Below, piece after piece: positions 43,188-51,642 of a stretch of 64,000 nucleotides of DNA. The position numbers and the translations under genes were made by a program. Numbering within the stretch: the first letter of the stretch is position 1; each line of letters starts with the position of its first letter. This stretch comes from Dawidia cretensis. Its GTDB lineage: Bacteria > Bacteroidota > Bacteroidia > Cytophagales > Cyclobacteriaceae. The stretch is from contig NZ_JAHESE010000009.1 in the NCBI RefSeq assembly GCF_018598175.1, forward strand, positions 1 through 64,000, read 5' to 3'. The notes under the pieces are model-generated. The model saw nothing but the letters and a program-made list of their open reading frames with translations. It was not told the origin of the DNA and made no database searches.

Positions 43188-43248
43188 CAAAAGTGCACCT
43201 TATTAAGACTATTTACGTGAGGGAAAACCTGATTCGTTAAAAATAAGG
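43188..43248 (-). promoter_or_regulatory. island promoter D (shared element, truncated kinase)
   Basis: On the minus strand: CCTTAT, 10 bases, TCAGG, 6 bases, CTCACG (43248-43216), 20 bases, then -7 box CACTTTTG (43195-43188). The first and third blocks are degenerate, but every spacing equals that of promoters A-C. The predicted start near 43181 leaves a 23-base leader, as in promoter C. Confidence 0.6.
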
Positions 43249-43454
43249 ACGGCAGTATTCGCGCTGTTGCAATCGATTTCCCCGACTTCATAGCGGTGCG
43301 TTGGGCATGGCGAGACCGGGCCGCGTGAGCCAACCTGTTCGTGCAATGGTGTATGTATTGTTTCTGATCCCTTATCCTTAGCGGGACTGTGTAGCCGCCG
43401 TAAATGATTACCGCCAAACGCTGCTTTTTCCAGGAAGAGATTTATCGGCACAAA

Positions 43455-43484
43455 AAAAACCGCTTAAATGTTTAAGCGGTTTTT
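43455..43484 (-). terminator. terminator after tRNA-Asn
   Basis: A 14-bp perfect stem (43455-43468 with 43471-43484) followed on the minus strand by a run of eight T, 21 bases after the tRNA end. Confidence 0.85.
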
Positions 43485-43505
43485 GATATTCTGGACTTGC
43501 CAGGG

Positions 43506-43579
43506 CTCCTCCTCTTGGACTTGAACCAAGGACCCTCTGATTAACAGTCAGATGCTCTAACCAGCTGAGCTAAGGAGGA
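43506..43579 (-). tRNA. tRNA-Asn (anticodon GTT)
   Basis: A 74-base cloverleaf on the minus strand: acceptor TCCTCCT pairs with AGGAGGA, discriminator G, D arm AGCTCAGCTGGTTAGAGC, anticodon loop CTGTTAA with GTT, T loop TTCAAGT. CCA is not encoded. Outside the tRNA, its terminator and island promoter D, the gap 43159-43694 shows nothing else I can support. Confidence 0.95.
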
Positions 43580-43694
43580 ATGTTAAATTTGGGAGTGCAA
43601 TATTAATCGGTTGAGGGGGAATAATCCAAAACTTAAGAGGATTTTTCTGACAATTTTTAAAAAAGTGTCGTGCAGGACACCGTAGCCCAAAAAA

Positions 43695-44612
43695 ATGAAC
43701 ATCTTCGGAAAAATTCAGGGTCTAGCTATGCGCCTCATTTTGAAATCATTCCACACGCTATCGGTTCTTTTTATGGCTTTTTCCGTCCTGGGACAAAAAA
43801 TTCCGTTGTATCCCGCCACGGAGAAAACGACGATCGATGGGTTTGAAAAAGATAAGGAACCGCCGTACCTGGAGCTCTTTAAGGCGCTGCCCGACTCCAC
43901 CAGAGGCACCACCATTTTGGTATGCCCCGGAGGTGGCTATTCACACCTGGCCGACCAGCACGAGGGGCGTGATGTCGCCGCCTTTTATAACCGGCACGGC
44001 TACGATGTTTTTGTGCTGCACTACCGCCTGAACTCGCCCGACCAACGTGGCCACCGGTTCCCTGACCAATATCGCGATGTGACGACGGCCCTGCGCGTAA
44101 TCAAGTCGCGTGCAAAGGAGTGGACGTTGAACCCCGAGCGCATCGGCATCCTGGGATTTTCGGCGGGAGGTCATTTGGCTTCTATGGCCACCACCATGCA
44201 CCTGCCGGCGGTGAAGAAAGCAAAGCCCCCGTTGGAACAATACAGCTCGCGGCCGGCATTCTCTATTCTGATCTATCCGGTCATTGCGTTGTCGGGGGCG
44301 GCGGCGCACCGGGGCAGTTGCGAGATGTTGCTCGGTAAGAACCCTGACGATGCACTGGTTGACTCGCTCTCGACCTATAACCGCATAGATGCGCACACTC
44401 CGCCTACCTTCCTGGTACACTCTACCGACGACCAGGCCGTGCCACCGGAAAACAGTATCCTCTTTTATCAAGCGCTGCGCAAGTACGGCATACCTGCCAG
44501 CCTACATATTTACGACCACGGCGGCCACGGTTACGGCATGGCACCCCAAGATCGCACGTTGAACACCTGGCCGGATCTGAGCGTTGCCTGGCTGAAAAAA
44601 CTCGGCTATTAG
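43695..44612 (+). CDS. secreted alpha/beta hydrolase, esterase-like
   Basis: A 305-residue protein with a signal peptide (LILKSFHTLSVLFMAFSVLGQ, ending about residue 34; a start at 43728 would give a more usual signal). It has the alpha/beta hydrolase fold with oxyanion region CPGGGYSHL (about 75-83), nucleophile Ser in LGFSAGGHLAS (about 152-162), acid Asp in HSTDDQAVP and His in HGGHGYGM. It resembles acetylxylan/feruloyl esterase-type (BD-FAE-like) hydrolases of Bacteroidota, so a role in removing acyl groups from plant glycans is likely but not shown. Confidence 0.88.
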   Translation: MNIFGKIQGLAMRLILKSFHTLSVLFMAFSVLGQKIPLYPATEKTTIDGFEKDKEPPYLELFKALPDSTRGTTILVCPGGGYSHLADQHEGRDVAAFYNRHGYDVFVLHYRLNSPDQRGHRFPDQYRDVTTALRVIKSRAKEWTLNPERIGILGFSAGGHLASMATTMHLPAVKKAKPPLEQYSSRPAFSILIYPVIALSGAAAHRGSCEMLLGKNPDDALVDSLSTYNRIDAHTPPTFLVHSTDDQAVPPENSILFYQALRKYGIPASLHIYDHGGHGYGMAPQDRTLNTWPDLSVAWLKKLGY

Positions 44613-44697
44613 TATACTCTGATTATCAACACATTGCATCAGGTGTAGAAAAATATCAGCTGATTTGGCAACTCTGATCCAAATTGTTCGTAAGTTT

Positions 44698-44718
44698 ACT
44701 TTGTTACCCAAAGTACTT
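44698..44718 (+). promoter_or_regulatory. wHTH operator site 1 (ACTTT-N7-AAAGTACTT)
   Basis: TACTTTG (44697-44703) and CAAAGTA (44709-44715) form a perfect inverted repeat, followed by overlapping AAAGTACTTT. It ends 5 bases before the ATG of the membrane protein gene. The same ACTTT-N7-AAAGTACTT spacing recurs at 45684. Confidence 0.6.
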
Positions 44719-44723
44719 TAGTA

Positions 44724-45347
44724 ATGAAGAAAATCCAGGAGTATGAAAAGGATCTCGCATCGATCCGAACGATGATGGAGCGATCCGCCAAGTTCATCTC
44801 CCTGAGCGGTCTGTCGGGTGTATTAGCAGGCATCTATGCCCTCAGCGGCGCGGTGGCAGCTTACTTTATTGCGTATTACCCGGTGTCGCCGTTGCGGTAC
44901 CGTATTTACTCCGTACAAGATCCGGCCACATTGCTGAAGCTGATCGCCGTAGCGCTTGTCGTGTTGATCGCTTCGCTGACAACGGGCATTATCTTGAGCA
45001 GCCGCAAAGCACGACGCGACGGCTCCAGTCTTTGGACGCCTGCCAGTCGCAGATTGTTGCTCAGTGTATCGATACCGTTGCTTACAGGTGGCATATTTGC
45101 CCTGATCATGCTGGGTACCGGGCACTACGGTCTCGCCGCCCCGGCCTGTCTCGTTTTTTATGGGCTGGCGCTGATACATGGCAGCGCGAATACAGTGGAC
45201 GAGATCCGATACCTGGGTTACTCGGAAATTATTCTCGGACTCATCGCCACGAGCTTTCCGGGATACGGCTTGATCTTTTGGGCAATCGGTTTTGGTTTAT
45301 TACATATTTTCTATGGCAGCATTATGTATCGAAAATATGAGAAGTGA
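44724..45347 (+). CDS. multi-pass membrane protein paired with a wHTH regulator
   Basis: 207 residues: a charged N-terminal helix (MKKIQEYEKDLASIRTMMERSAKF) and six hydrophobic segments between about 33 and 200. The family is commonly found directly before a small winged-helix regulator and near CreD in Bacteroidota; its function is not established. The regulator gene follows after 16 bases. The promoter carries operator site 1. Confidence 0.75.
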   Translation: MKKIQEYEKDLASIRTMMERSAKFISLSGLSGVLAGIYALSGAVAAYFIAYYPVSPLRYRIYSVQDPATLLKLIAVALVVLIASLTTGIILSSRKARRDGSSLWTPASRRLLLSVSIPLLTGGIFALIMLGTGHYGLAAPACLVFYGLALIHGSANTVDEIRYLGYSEIILGLIATSFPGYGLIFWAIGFGLLHIFYGSIMYRKYEK

Positions 45348-45363
45348 GTGAAGCAACGACGAC

Positions 45364-45666
45364 GTGAAAAACCCTTTTGAACAACTCGATAAAGTATTAG
45401 AGCACAGCACGCGGCTGCAGATCATGTCTATGCTGCTGATGCACGACGCTATTGACTTTAATACGTTTAAAGATGAGCTGAAATTGTCGGACGGCAGCCT
45501 GGCCTCGCACATGAAAGCGCTGGAAAAGGAAAACTATGTGGCCGTAACAAAATCTTTTGTCGAGCGAAAGCCAAAAACAAAATACAAGATCACAGCTAAC
45601 GGACGGCATGCCTTTAAGAAACACATCGACGCCCTCGAGGCGGTGGTAAGGCAGCAACGCGACTGA
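45364..45666 (+). CDS. winged-helix transcriptional regulator
   Basis: A 100-residue DNA-binding protein with a GTG start: helices LEHSTRLQIMSMLLMHDAIDF, recognition region LKLSDGSLASHMKALEKENYV and wing VERKPKTKYKITANG. It belongs to the MarR/ArsR-like single-wHTH family found with CreD operons. The matching inverted repeats before its own operon and before the radical SAM gene suggest that it represses both. It has no ligand domain, so the cotranscribed membrane protein may control it. Confidence 0.9.
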   Translation: MKNPFEQLDKVLEHSTRLQIMSMLLMHDAIDFNTFKDELKLSDGSLASHMKALEKENYVAVTKSFVERKPKTKYKITANGRHAFKKHIDALEAVVRQQRD

Positions 45667-45683
45667 TTTTTTTTTATTAATAC

Positions 45684-45704
45684 ACTTTCAATTTAAAAGT
45701 ACTT
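45684..45704 (+). promoter_or_regulatory. wHTH operator site 2 (ACTTT-N7-AAAGTACTT)
   Basis: ACTTT (45684-45688) and AAAGTACTT (45696-45704) have exactly the spacing of site 1. It lies 12 bases before the ATG of the radical SAM gene. Confidence 0.55.
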
Positions 45705-45716
45705 CTGTAGTAATAT

Positions 45717-47135
45717 ATGAAGGTTAAAATGATATTGCCTGCACTGACGGAAGCAGAGAGTCCGTTCTGGCGCCCGATCAAATATTCGCTCTTTCCTCCC
45801 CTGGGATTGGCGACGCTCGCCGCGTATTTGTCGCCGTACGATACGGTCGAGTTGCAAGACCAGCACGTGGAGCGCGTCGACCTCGACGACCGGCCCGACC
45901 TGGTCGTGATACAGGTATATATCACCAACGCGTATCGCGCGTATGCTTTCGCCGATCACTACCGGGCGAAGGGTTCGTATGTTGTACTGGGCGGATTGCA
46001 TGTAACATCATTGCCCGAAGAAGCCGCGCCACATGCCGATACGATCTTTCTCGGTCCGGGTGAAGAGACTTTTCCGCAGTTCCTGCGCGACTTCCGCGCC
46101 AAAAGACCGCAGAAGCGCTACTTCTCTGCGGTACGTACGCTGGAAGGTATTCCACCCATACGACGCGACCTGATTAAACGCCATCTGTACCTGGTGCCCA
46201 ATTCCATCGTGGTGACACGCGGCTGTCCGCACCACTGCACCTTCTGTTATAAAGATGCTTTTTTCGAAGGCGGCAAAACGTTCTATACCCAGGCCGTGGA
46301 CGATGCCCTGGCAGAGATCGACCGCCTGCCTGGACGCCACCTCTATTTCCTGGACGACCACTTGCTGGGCAATGTGAAATTTGCTTCCGCGCTCTTCGAA
46401 GGCATGAAGGGTATGAACCGGGTGTTCCAGGGCGCCTCCACGGTTGACTCCATTCTGCGGGGTAATCTCATCGAACAGGCGGCAGAGGCCGGGCTGCGCA
46501 GTGTGTTTGTAGGTTTCGAAACATTCTCGCCCGAGAACCTGCGGCAGAGTAACAAAAAACAAAACCTGCAAAAGGACTATCAACGTGCGGTCAAGCGCCT
46601 GCATTCCCTGGGCATTATGATCAACGGCAGTTTTGTATTCGGCCTGGACGACGACGGTCCGGATGTTTTTAAACGCACCGTCGACTGGGGCGTCAGCAAC
46701 GGTATCACTACCTCCACCTATCACATTCTAACCCCTTACCCCGGCACGGCGCTGTATACAGACATGCAACGGCAGGGACGTATGCTGACAAACAACTGGG
46801 ATTTGTACGATACCCGGCACGTGGTCTACCAAACGCGTCGCCTGTCGGCCGAAGCCCTGGAGGAAGGATATCATTGGGCATATCGCGAATTCTATCGCTG
46901 GAGCAACATTACCAAAGCAAGCCTGACGCACGATTCTGCCAAACACATGCTCAAGCATTTTCTCTATAGCGGCGGTTGGAAAAAATTCGAGCCCCTGTGG
47001 AATGTCCTGATCAAGACGCGCAGCCTGGAGAATATGCTACCCTTACTGGAGGCCATTCTCGCAAAAGTGCGGACAAAACCTGAGCCTGCGGTCGAGCAGC
47101 CACTACCAACCTCTACAACCCTCACCCTTCAATAG
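45717..47135 (+). CDS. B12-binding domain radical SAM protein
   Basis: 472 residues: an N-terminal cobalamin-binding-like Rossmann domain (about 20-135; DQH at 48-50 and GG at 92-93, though the last Gly of the DxHxxG motif is Arg) and a radical SAM domain with Cys170, Cys174 and Cys177 in RGCPHHCTFC. The later part (YHILTPYPGTALYTDM, LYDTRHVVYQT) is typical of the large B12/SAM class with methyltransferase-like or unknown activities. It lies between the wHTH regulator and CreD under its own copy of the operator. The substrate is unknown. Confidence 0.88.
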   Translation: MKVKMILPALTEAESPFWRPIKYSLFPPLGLATLAAYLSPYDTVELQDQHVERVDLDDRPDLVVIQVYITNAYRAYAFADHYRAKGSYVVLGGLHVTSLPEEAAPHADTIFLGPGEETFPQFLRDFRAKRPQKRYFSAVRTLEGIPPIRRDLIKRHLYLVPNSIVVTRGCPHHCTFCYKDAFFEGGKTFYTQAVDDALAEIDRLPGRHLYFLDDHLLGNVKFASALFEGMKGMNRVFQGASTVDSILRGNLIEQAAEAGLRSVFVGFETFSPENLRQSNKKQNLQKDYQRAVKRLHSLGIMINGSFVFGLDDDGPDVFKRTVDWGVSNGITTSTYHILTPYPGTALYTDMQRQGRMLTNNWDLYDTRHVVYQTRRLSAEALEEGYHWAYREFYRWSNITKASLTHDSAKHMLKHFLYSGGWKKFEPLWNVLIKTRSLENMLPLLEAILAKVRTKPEPAVEQPLPTSTTLTLQ

Positions 47136-47154
47136 CATTAACAACTAACTTCTT

Positions 47155-48621
47155 ATGGAAACTACACCTTCAACTCTCAGCATCTTTGACCGCATTGGCG
47201 CCTGGTTCCGCGAATCGGTCTTTGTAAAGCTTTTCACCATTGGCTTCCTTACGCTTATTTTGCTCATTCCGCAGTCATGGATCGAGTCATTAGTCCGCGA
47301 GCGGCAGTACCGGGCCAGCTCTGTTGTAAATGAGATCACCTCGAAATGGTCGGGACCGCAAACACTGGCCGGCCCGGTGCTCATCATTCCATTCACGAAC
47401 CGCGAACGTATCGACAAGGGCAAAAACGGCGTGGAGATTCGCGAATGGAAACAGGAAGCATACTTCCTGCCAGAACAACTCGATGTCAACGGTAACGTCT
47501 CCCCGCAAGTCCTGCACCGCGGATTGTTTGACGCTGCCGTGTACGAGTCGGCCATTGATCTGAAAGCAACTTTTGTAAAACCTAATTTTAAAAAGCTTGG
47601 CGTCGCCGCCCAGGATATTCATTGGGGTGAGGCACAACTGGCTTACTGTCTGAGCGATCTGCGTGGCATTAGTGACAATCCGGTGTTTATGAACGGGAAA
47701 GCCGTATTGAATGGCGAGCCTTCCAACCAAATCGGATTCTCTACACCCAGCGCGAGTGTGTCTTCGTTTTTGGATGACGATCGTGACGTTGAAATATACA
47801 CCACGGCTGTTTCGGCCGAGAGCGCGGGGCCGAGCGGAACCGGTATTGTTACTACGTTGCCGTGGCAAACCGAAGCCGACTTTAACGGCACGGTTACCGC
47901 AAAGCTTAACCTGAAAGGCAGTAGCTTGCTATACTTCGTGCCTGTTGGAAAGACTACGGACATAAACCTGAAAGGCCCGTGGGCTAATCCCAGCTTTGAT
48001 GGTGAGTTTTTGCCGGAGAAGCGTGAGATCACAGACAAGGGTTTCAGTGCCCATTGGAAGGTGCTGCATTATAATCGTCCTTTTGCACAAGAGTGGACGG
48101 GCACCAACACCGTGCTTTCCGGCGCCAGCTTCGGCACACGCTTGCTGATTCCCGTCGATCAATATCAGAAAAGCATACGCACGGCAAAGTATGGCATCCT
48201 GATCATCCTACTGACATTTGTCTCATTGTTCCTGGTAGAGATCATTCGTAACATCCGCATCCACGCTTTTCAGTATTTGCTCATCGGCGCTGCGTTGATA
48301 ATCTATTATACCCTGCTGCTGTCACTGTCAGAACACGTGGGCTATAACGTCGCCTACTTCATTGCGTCTGGTGCTACGGTACTGCTGGTAAGCTTGTATG
48401 CGGCCAGCTTCTTGCGTAAGGCTGGCATGATCGCCTTCTTCGGCGCCATACTGATATTCTTTTACGGTTTCATTTTTGTGATCATTCAGTTGCAAGACTA
48501 TTCCCTGTTATTGGGTAGCATCGGACTGTTTATTGTTATCGCGTTGGTCATGTATTTCTCCCGCCACATAACGTGGTACAAGGAAGAGGCGCTTGCACAA
48601 GATACCCCTATGGGCTCGTAG
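47155..48621 (+). CDS. creD: inner membrane protein CreD
   Basis: 488 residues with the CreD layout: an N-terminal transmembrane helix (about 22-42), a large periplasmic domain (about 45-335, RERQYRASSVVNEITSKWSGPQTLAGPVLIIP, split into separate strands) and six C-terminal helices (about 345-475) with SLFLVEIIRNIRIHAFQYLLIGAALIIYYTLLLSLSEH type sequence. CreD is linked to cell-envelope stress in Proteobacteria; in Bacteroidota it commonly accompanies the small wHTH/membrane protein pair seen here. It follows the radical SAM gene by 19 bases. Confidence 0.93.
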   Translation: METTPSTLSIFDRIGAWFRESVFVKLFTIGFLTLILLIPQSWIESLVRERQYRASSVVNEITSKWSGPQTLAGPVLIIPFTNRERIDKGKNGVEIREWKQEAYFLPEQLDVNGNVSPQVLHRGLFDAAVYESAIDLKATFVKPNFKKLGVAAQDIHWGEAQLAYCLSDLRGISDNPVFMNGKAVLNGEPSNQIGFSTPSASVSSFLDDDRDVEIYTTAVSAESAGPSGTGIVTTLPWQTEADFNGTVTAKLNLKGSSLLYFVPVGKTTDINLKGPWANPSFDGEFLPEKREITDKGFSAHWKVLHYNRPFAQEWTGTNTVLSGASFGTRLLIPVDQYQKSIRTAKYGILIILLTFVSLFLVEIIRNIRIHAFQYLLIGAALIIYYTLLLSLSEHVGYNVAYFIASGATVLLVSLYAASFLRKAGMIAFFGAILIFFYGFIFVIIQLQDYSLLLGSIGLFIVIALVMYFSRHITWYKEEALAQDTPMGS

Positions 48622-48646
48622 GGTTTCATACCGTTGTATATAAAAA

Positions 48647-48679
48647 AAACAGCAGGCCATGGAAGGGGGCCTGCTGTTT
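48647..48679. terminator. bidirectional terminator between creD and pruA
   Basis: A 12-bp stem AAACAGCAGGCC (48647-48658) with GGCCTGCTGTTT (48668-48679), flanked by an A run on the left and a T-rich stretch on the right, between two convergent genes. Confidence 0.85.
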
Positions 48680-48701
48680 CTGTTTTCAGTGTATTGTATT
48701 C

Positions 48702-50333
48702 TTATTCTTTGTCAAGGAACGGGTAGCGATAATCTACCGGTGGCACAAACGTCTCCTTGATGGTGCGCATAGACGCCCAGCGCAGCAGGTTTACTTTGGC
48801 TCCTGCCTTGTCGTTGGTGCCTGAACCTCGTGCGCCACCGAAAGGCTGCTGGCCTACTACGGCACCGGTGGGTTTGTCGTTGATGTAGAAGTTACCCGCC
48901 GCATTCGACAGCTTTTTCGCTGCCAGCTCGATGGCGTACCGATCTTGCGAGAAGATCGAGCCGGTGAGTGCGTAGGGAGACGTGCTGTCTACCAGCTCAA
49001 GCGTTTCTTCGAAGTTATCTTCGTGGTATACATAGATTGTCAATACCGGGCCGAAGATCTCTTCGCACATGGTAACCGATGAAGGATCTTTCGAGACAAC
49101 AACAGTCGGCTCTACAAAGTATCCTTTTGCCTTATCATACTTGCCACCGGCGATGATCTCGTTCATCGGGTTCTTACGGGCCTGCTCGATGTAGCCGGTG
49201 ATGGTATTGAACGCACGCTCGTCGATGACAGCGTTGATAAAGTTACCGAAGTCTTCGGTGCCGCCCATCTTGAACGTCTTCAGATCTTCCAGCAAGAATT
49301 TCTTCACGTCTTCCCACAGGTTGGACGGGATGTAGGCGCGGGATGCGGCCGAGCATTTCTGCCCCTGGTATTCAAACGCACCACGTGACAACGCCGTGGC
49401 TACTTCGCGCGCGTCGGCGCTGTTGTGCACCATCACAAAGTCTTTGCCACCGGTCTCTCCGACAATGCGGGGATAGCTTTTGTATTTCTCGATGTTCTGA
49501 GCAATGGACTTCCACATGCCGCGGAACACTTTGGTGCTGCCGGTAAAGTGCAGGCCTGCAAAGTCGGGGTGATTAAATATCACCTCGCCCGTTGCGGGGC
49601 CATCGGTATAGATCAGGTTGATGACACCGGCAGGCAAGCCCGCCGCGCGGAACACTTGCATGATAACGTTGGCCGCATAGACCTGTGTAAACGCAGGCTT
49701 CCACACCACGGTGTTACCCATGAGTGCCATGCTGGCGGGCAGGTTCCCGGCAATTGCGGTGAAGTTGAAAGGCGTCAGCGCGAAAGTAAAGCCTTCGAGC
49801 GGACGGTATTCCATGCGGTTCCAAACCCCGGGAGACGACTCGGGTTGCTCCTGGTAGATCTGCGTCATGAAGTATACATTGAAGCGCAGGAAGTCGATGA
49901 GCTCACACGCAGAGTCGATCTCTGCCTGGTAAGGGCTCTTCGATTGCCCCAGCATGGTAGCGGCGTTGATCTTATAGCGGTACGGACCAGCCAGCAGGTC
50001 GGCTGCCTTCAGGAAGATGGCGGCGCGATGTTCCCAGCCCAGGTTGGCCCACTGTTCTTTGGCGCCCAGGGCGGCGTTGATCGCCTGCTCTACGTGGCCA
50101 GCGTCGCCTTCGTGGAAGTAGCCCAGGGTGTGTTTGTGGTCGTGAGGCGGTGCCAGGCGCTTTTTCTCGCCGGTGCGCACTTCTTCGGCACCGATATACA
50201 TCGGTATATCCAATTCTTGTGCACGTGCCTCTTCAATTGCTTTCTTTAATGCTGTGCGCTCTTTGCTGCCGGGGGCATAGCTCAGCACCGGTTCATTTTT
50301 AGGATAGGGAACCTGAAAAAATCCTTTTGGCAT
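48702..50333 (-). CDS. pruA: L-glutamate gamma-semialdehyde dehydrogenase
   Basis: 543 residues, the second enzyme of proline breakdown (also arginine/ornithine routes), making glutamate with NAD. Aldehyde dehydrogenase motifs are the general-base Glu in IVGETGGKDFV and the catalytic Cys in YQGQKCSAASRAYIP; the N-terminus VPYPKNEPVLSYAPGSKER is typical of stand-alone PruA of Bacteroidota. The C-terminal PFGGARGSGTNDKAG is the oligomerisation flap. Monocistronic between two convergent or divergent units. Confidence 0.97.
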   Translation of the reverse strand: MPKGFFQVPYPKNEPVLSYAPGSKERTALKKAIEEARAQELDIPMYIGAEEVRTGEKKRLAPPHDHKHTLGYFHEGDAGHVEQAINAALGAKEQWANLGWEHRAAIFLKAADLLAGPYRYKINAATMLGQSKSPYQAEIDSACELIDFLRFNVYFMTQIYQEQPESSPGVWNRMEYRPLEGFTFALTPFNFTAIAGNLPASMALMGNTVVWKPAFTQVYAANVIMQVFRAAGLPAGVINLIYTDGPATGEVIFNHPDFAGLHFTGSTKVFRGMWKSIAQNIEKYKSYPRIVGETGGKDFVMVHNSADAREVATALSRGAFEYQGQKCSAASRAYIPSNLWEDVKKFLLEDLKTFKMGGTEDFGNFINAVIDERAFNTITGYIEQARKNPMNEIIAGGKYDKAKGYFVEPTVVVSKDPSSVTMCEEIFGPVLTIYVYHEDNFEETLELVDSTSPYALTGSIFSQDRYAIELAAKKLSNAAGNFYINDKPTGAVVGQQPFGGARGSGTNDKAGAKVNLLRWASMRTIKETFVPPVDYRYPFLDKE

Positions 50334-50381
50334 AATTCGATCCGTTAAGTAGGTATTAGACTAATGCGTTATTCAGGGGGG

Positions 50382-50389
50382 CAAAGGTA
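50382..50389 (-). promoter_or_regulatory. -7 box of pruA
   Basis: The minus strand reads TACCTTTG followed by CCCCCC, a perfect TAnnTTTG box 49 bases before the ATG at 50333 and just beyond the end of the phosphatase gene. Confidence 0.6.
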
Positions 50390-50396
50390 ATCGAAA

Positions 50397-51128
50397 TCAC
50401 AGAATCTGACGCAGTTCGGAAAGACAGGTAATTTCATGTGTTACAACGGCCTGGTGGCTGTTTTTTTCAGGATTAAAGAACACATGATCGATGGTGGCAT
50501 CGCGTGCACCGCCCATGTCGGTGACGAGGTTGTCGCCGATCATAATCGCCTCGTGACACACGGCTGCATTGCTGCGCAAGGCAAAGTCAAAAATTCCGCG
50601 CGCGGGCTTTTTGCAGCCGGCGGTTTGCGAGGTCACAACATGGTTGAAGTAGCGATGCAGGCCTGCGGCGCGCATCTTGGTATGTTGCATTTCGTCAAAG
50701 CCGTTGGTGACGATCGTCAGCGTGTAGCGGCCGTGCAGGTACGCCAGAATTTCGTGTGCGTGCGGCATGAGGTTGGCTTTTTCGGGGCAGATCGCCAAGT
50801 AGTCGCGGTTAAGGTCGACCAGCAGTGCTTCACTGTAGGCGCCAAAGGGTTCAAGCACTTGTTTGAAGCGCTCGCGGCGGAGTGTTTCGGTGTCGATGCG
50901 ACCAGTGTCGTAGAGGTCCCACAGGGCCAGGTTCACCGCGCGGAAGCTGCCCATGAAGCTTTCGAAATCGGTTACACCGCGGGCGGCGAGGTTGTATGTG
51001 CCATAGAGCTCTTCCAGCGTCTCGCGCGAGTTGGTCTCGTAATCCCACAGGGTGTGGTCGAGATCAAAAAGCACACATTTGTAGTTTTTCCTTACGCCTC
51101 CGGCCGTCTGCATATTTTTTTCGTTCAT
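50397..51128 (-). CDS. HAD hydrolase, YjjG-like nucleotidase
   Basis: About 243 residues from the ATG at 51128; the frame is open further upstream but that part is the shadow of the regulator gene. HAD motifs: nucleophile FDLDHTLWDYETNS, TIVTNGFDE, the Lys in CKKPARGIFDFAL and the acidic MIGDNLVTDMGGARDA. The order and the DLDHTLWD box match the YjjG family, which dephosphorylates non-canonical pyrimidine nucleotides. It follows the ArsR-type gene by 25 bases, probably in one transcript. Confidence 0.92.
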   Translation of the reverse strand: MNEKNMQTAGGVRKNYKCVLFDLDHTLWDYETNSRETLEELYGTYNLAARGVTDFESFMGSFRAVNLALWDLYDTGRIDTETLRRERFKQVLEPFGAYSEALLVDLNRDYLAICPEKANLMPHAHEILAYLHGRYTLTIVTNGFDEMQHTKMRAAGLHRYFNHVVTSQTAGCKKPARGIFDFALRSNAAVCHEAIMIGDNLVTDMGGARDATIDHVFFNPEKNSHQAVVTHEITCLSELRQIL

Positions 51129-51153
51129 CACTTTCGTTCCGCTGTTGTCATTC

Positions 51154-51555
51154 TTACACCCGGGGCCCACCCCGTTGCTGCCACTCCTGGATCTGCCGCT
51201 TGTTGACGGCCAGTTCGCGGTTGGTAAACATGGTTTGGTACACCTGCAGATCTTTTTGCAGTTGCACATCTTTACGCAAGAACTGGAAGATCTGTTTGAT
51301 GATGTCGCCGACTTCGTCTTTTATGTAATAGAAAACCCAGTGGTTGTCGCGTTTGTGGCTGAGAATACCCGCGTTTTTTAAATAAATGAGGTGGCGTGAG
51401 GTTTTGGTTTGTGTAAAATCGAGGATTTTTTCCAGGTCGGTGATACACATTTCGCCGTTCACAAAAATCAGGTGCAGAATGCGCAACCGGCCTTCGTCCG
51501 CGCAGGCTTTAAAAATCTGCGATCCGAGGGTGAGATTAAAACTTTTCAGGCGCAT
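51154..51555 (-). CDS. ArsR-type winged-helix regulator
   Basis: 133 residues starting at MRLKSFNLTLG; a perfect -7 box at 51584-51577 rules out the longer frame. ArsR core: QIFKACADEGRLRILHLIFVNGEMCITDLEKILDFTQTKTSRHLIYLKNAGILSHKRDNHWVFYYI, seen as separate helices and wing, followed by a coiled C-terminus. No clear metal-binding CxC motif is present. It likely regulates its own two-gene unit with the HAD phosphatase. Confidence 0.9.
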   Translation of the reverse strand: MRLKSFNLTLGSQIFKACADEGRLRILHLIFVNGEMCITDLEKILDFTQTKTSRHLIYLKNAGILSHKRDNHWVFYYIKDEVGDIIKQIFQFLRKDVQLQKDLQVYQTMFTNRELAVNKRQIQEWQQRGGPRV

Positions 51556-51576
51556 GGTACATCCTTCCTTTACCGT

Positions 51577-51584
51577 CAAAGGTA
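51577..51584 (-). promoter_or_regulatory. -7 box of the ArsR/HAD unit
   Basis: TACCTTTG on the minus strand, placing the start near 51570, 15 bases before the ATG at 51555. Confidence 0.55.
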
Positions 51585-51614
51585 TTGAAATTAGGGCGTT
51601 ATAGGGCTTATCTT

Positions 51615-51622
51615 TATATTTG
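51615..51622 (+). promoter_or_regulatory. -7 box of the gene at 51643
   Basis: TATATTTG, a perfect TAnnTTTG box; the predicted start near 51629 leaves a 14-base leader to the GTG at 51643. Confidence 0.45.
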
Positions 51623-51642
51623 AAATCAGAGTTCAAGAACAC

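Noticed and set aside
51129-51269. Extended N-terminus of the HAD phosphatase
   Set aside because: It overlaps the ArsR gene, is Cys/Ser/Gly-rich and unlike the family, which begins just before the FDLDHT motif.
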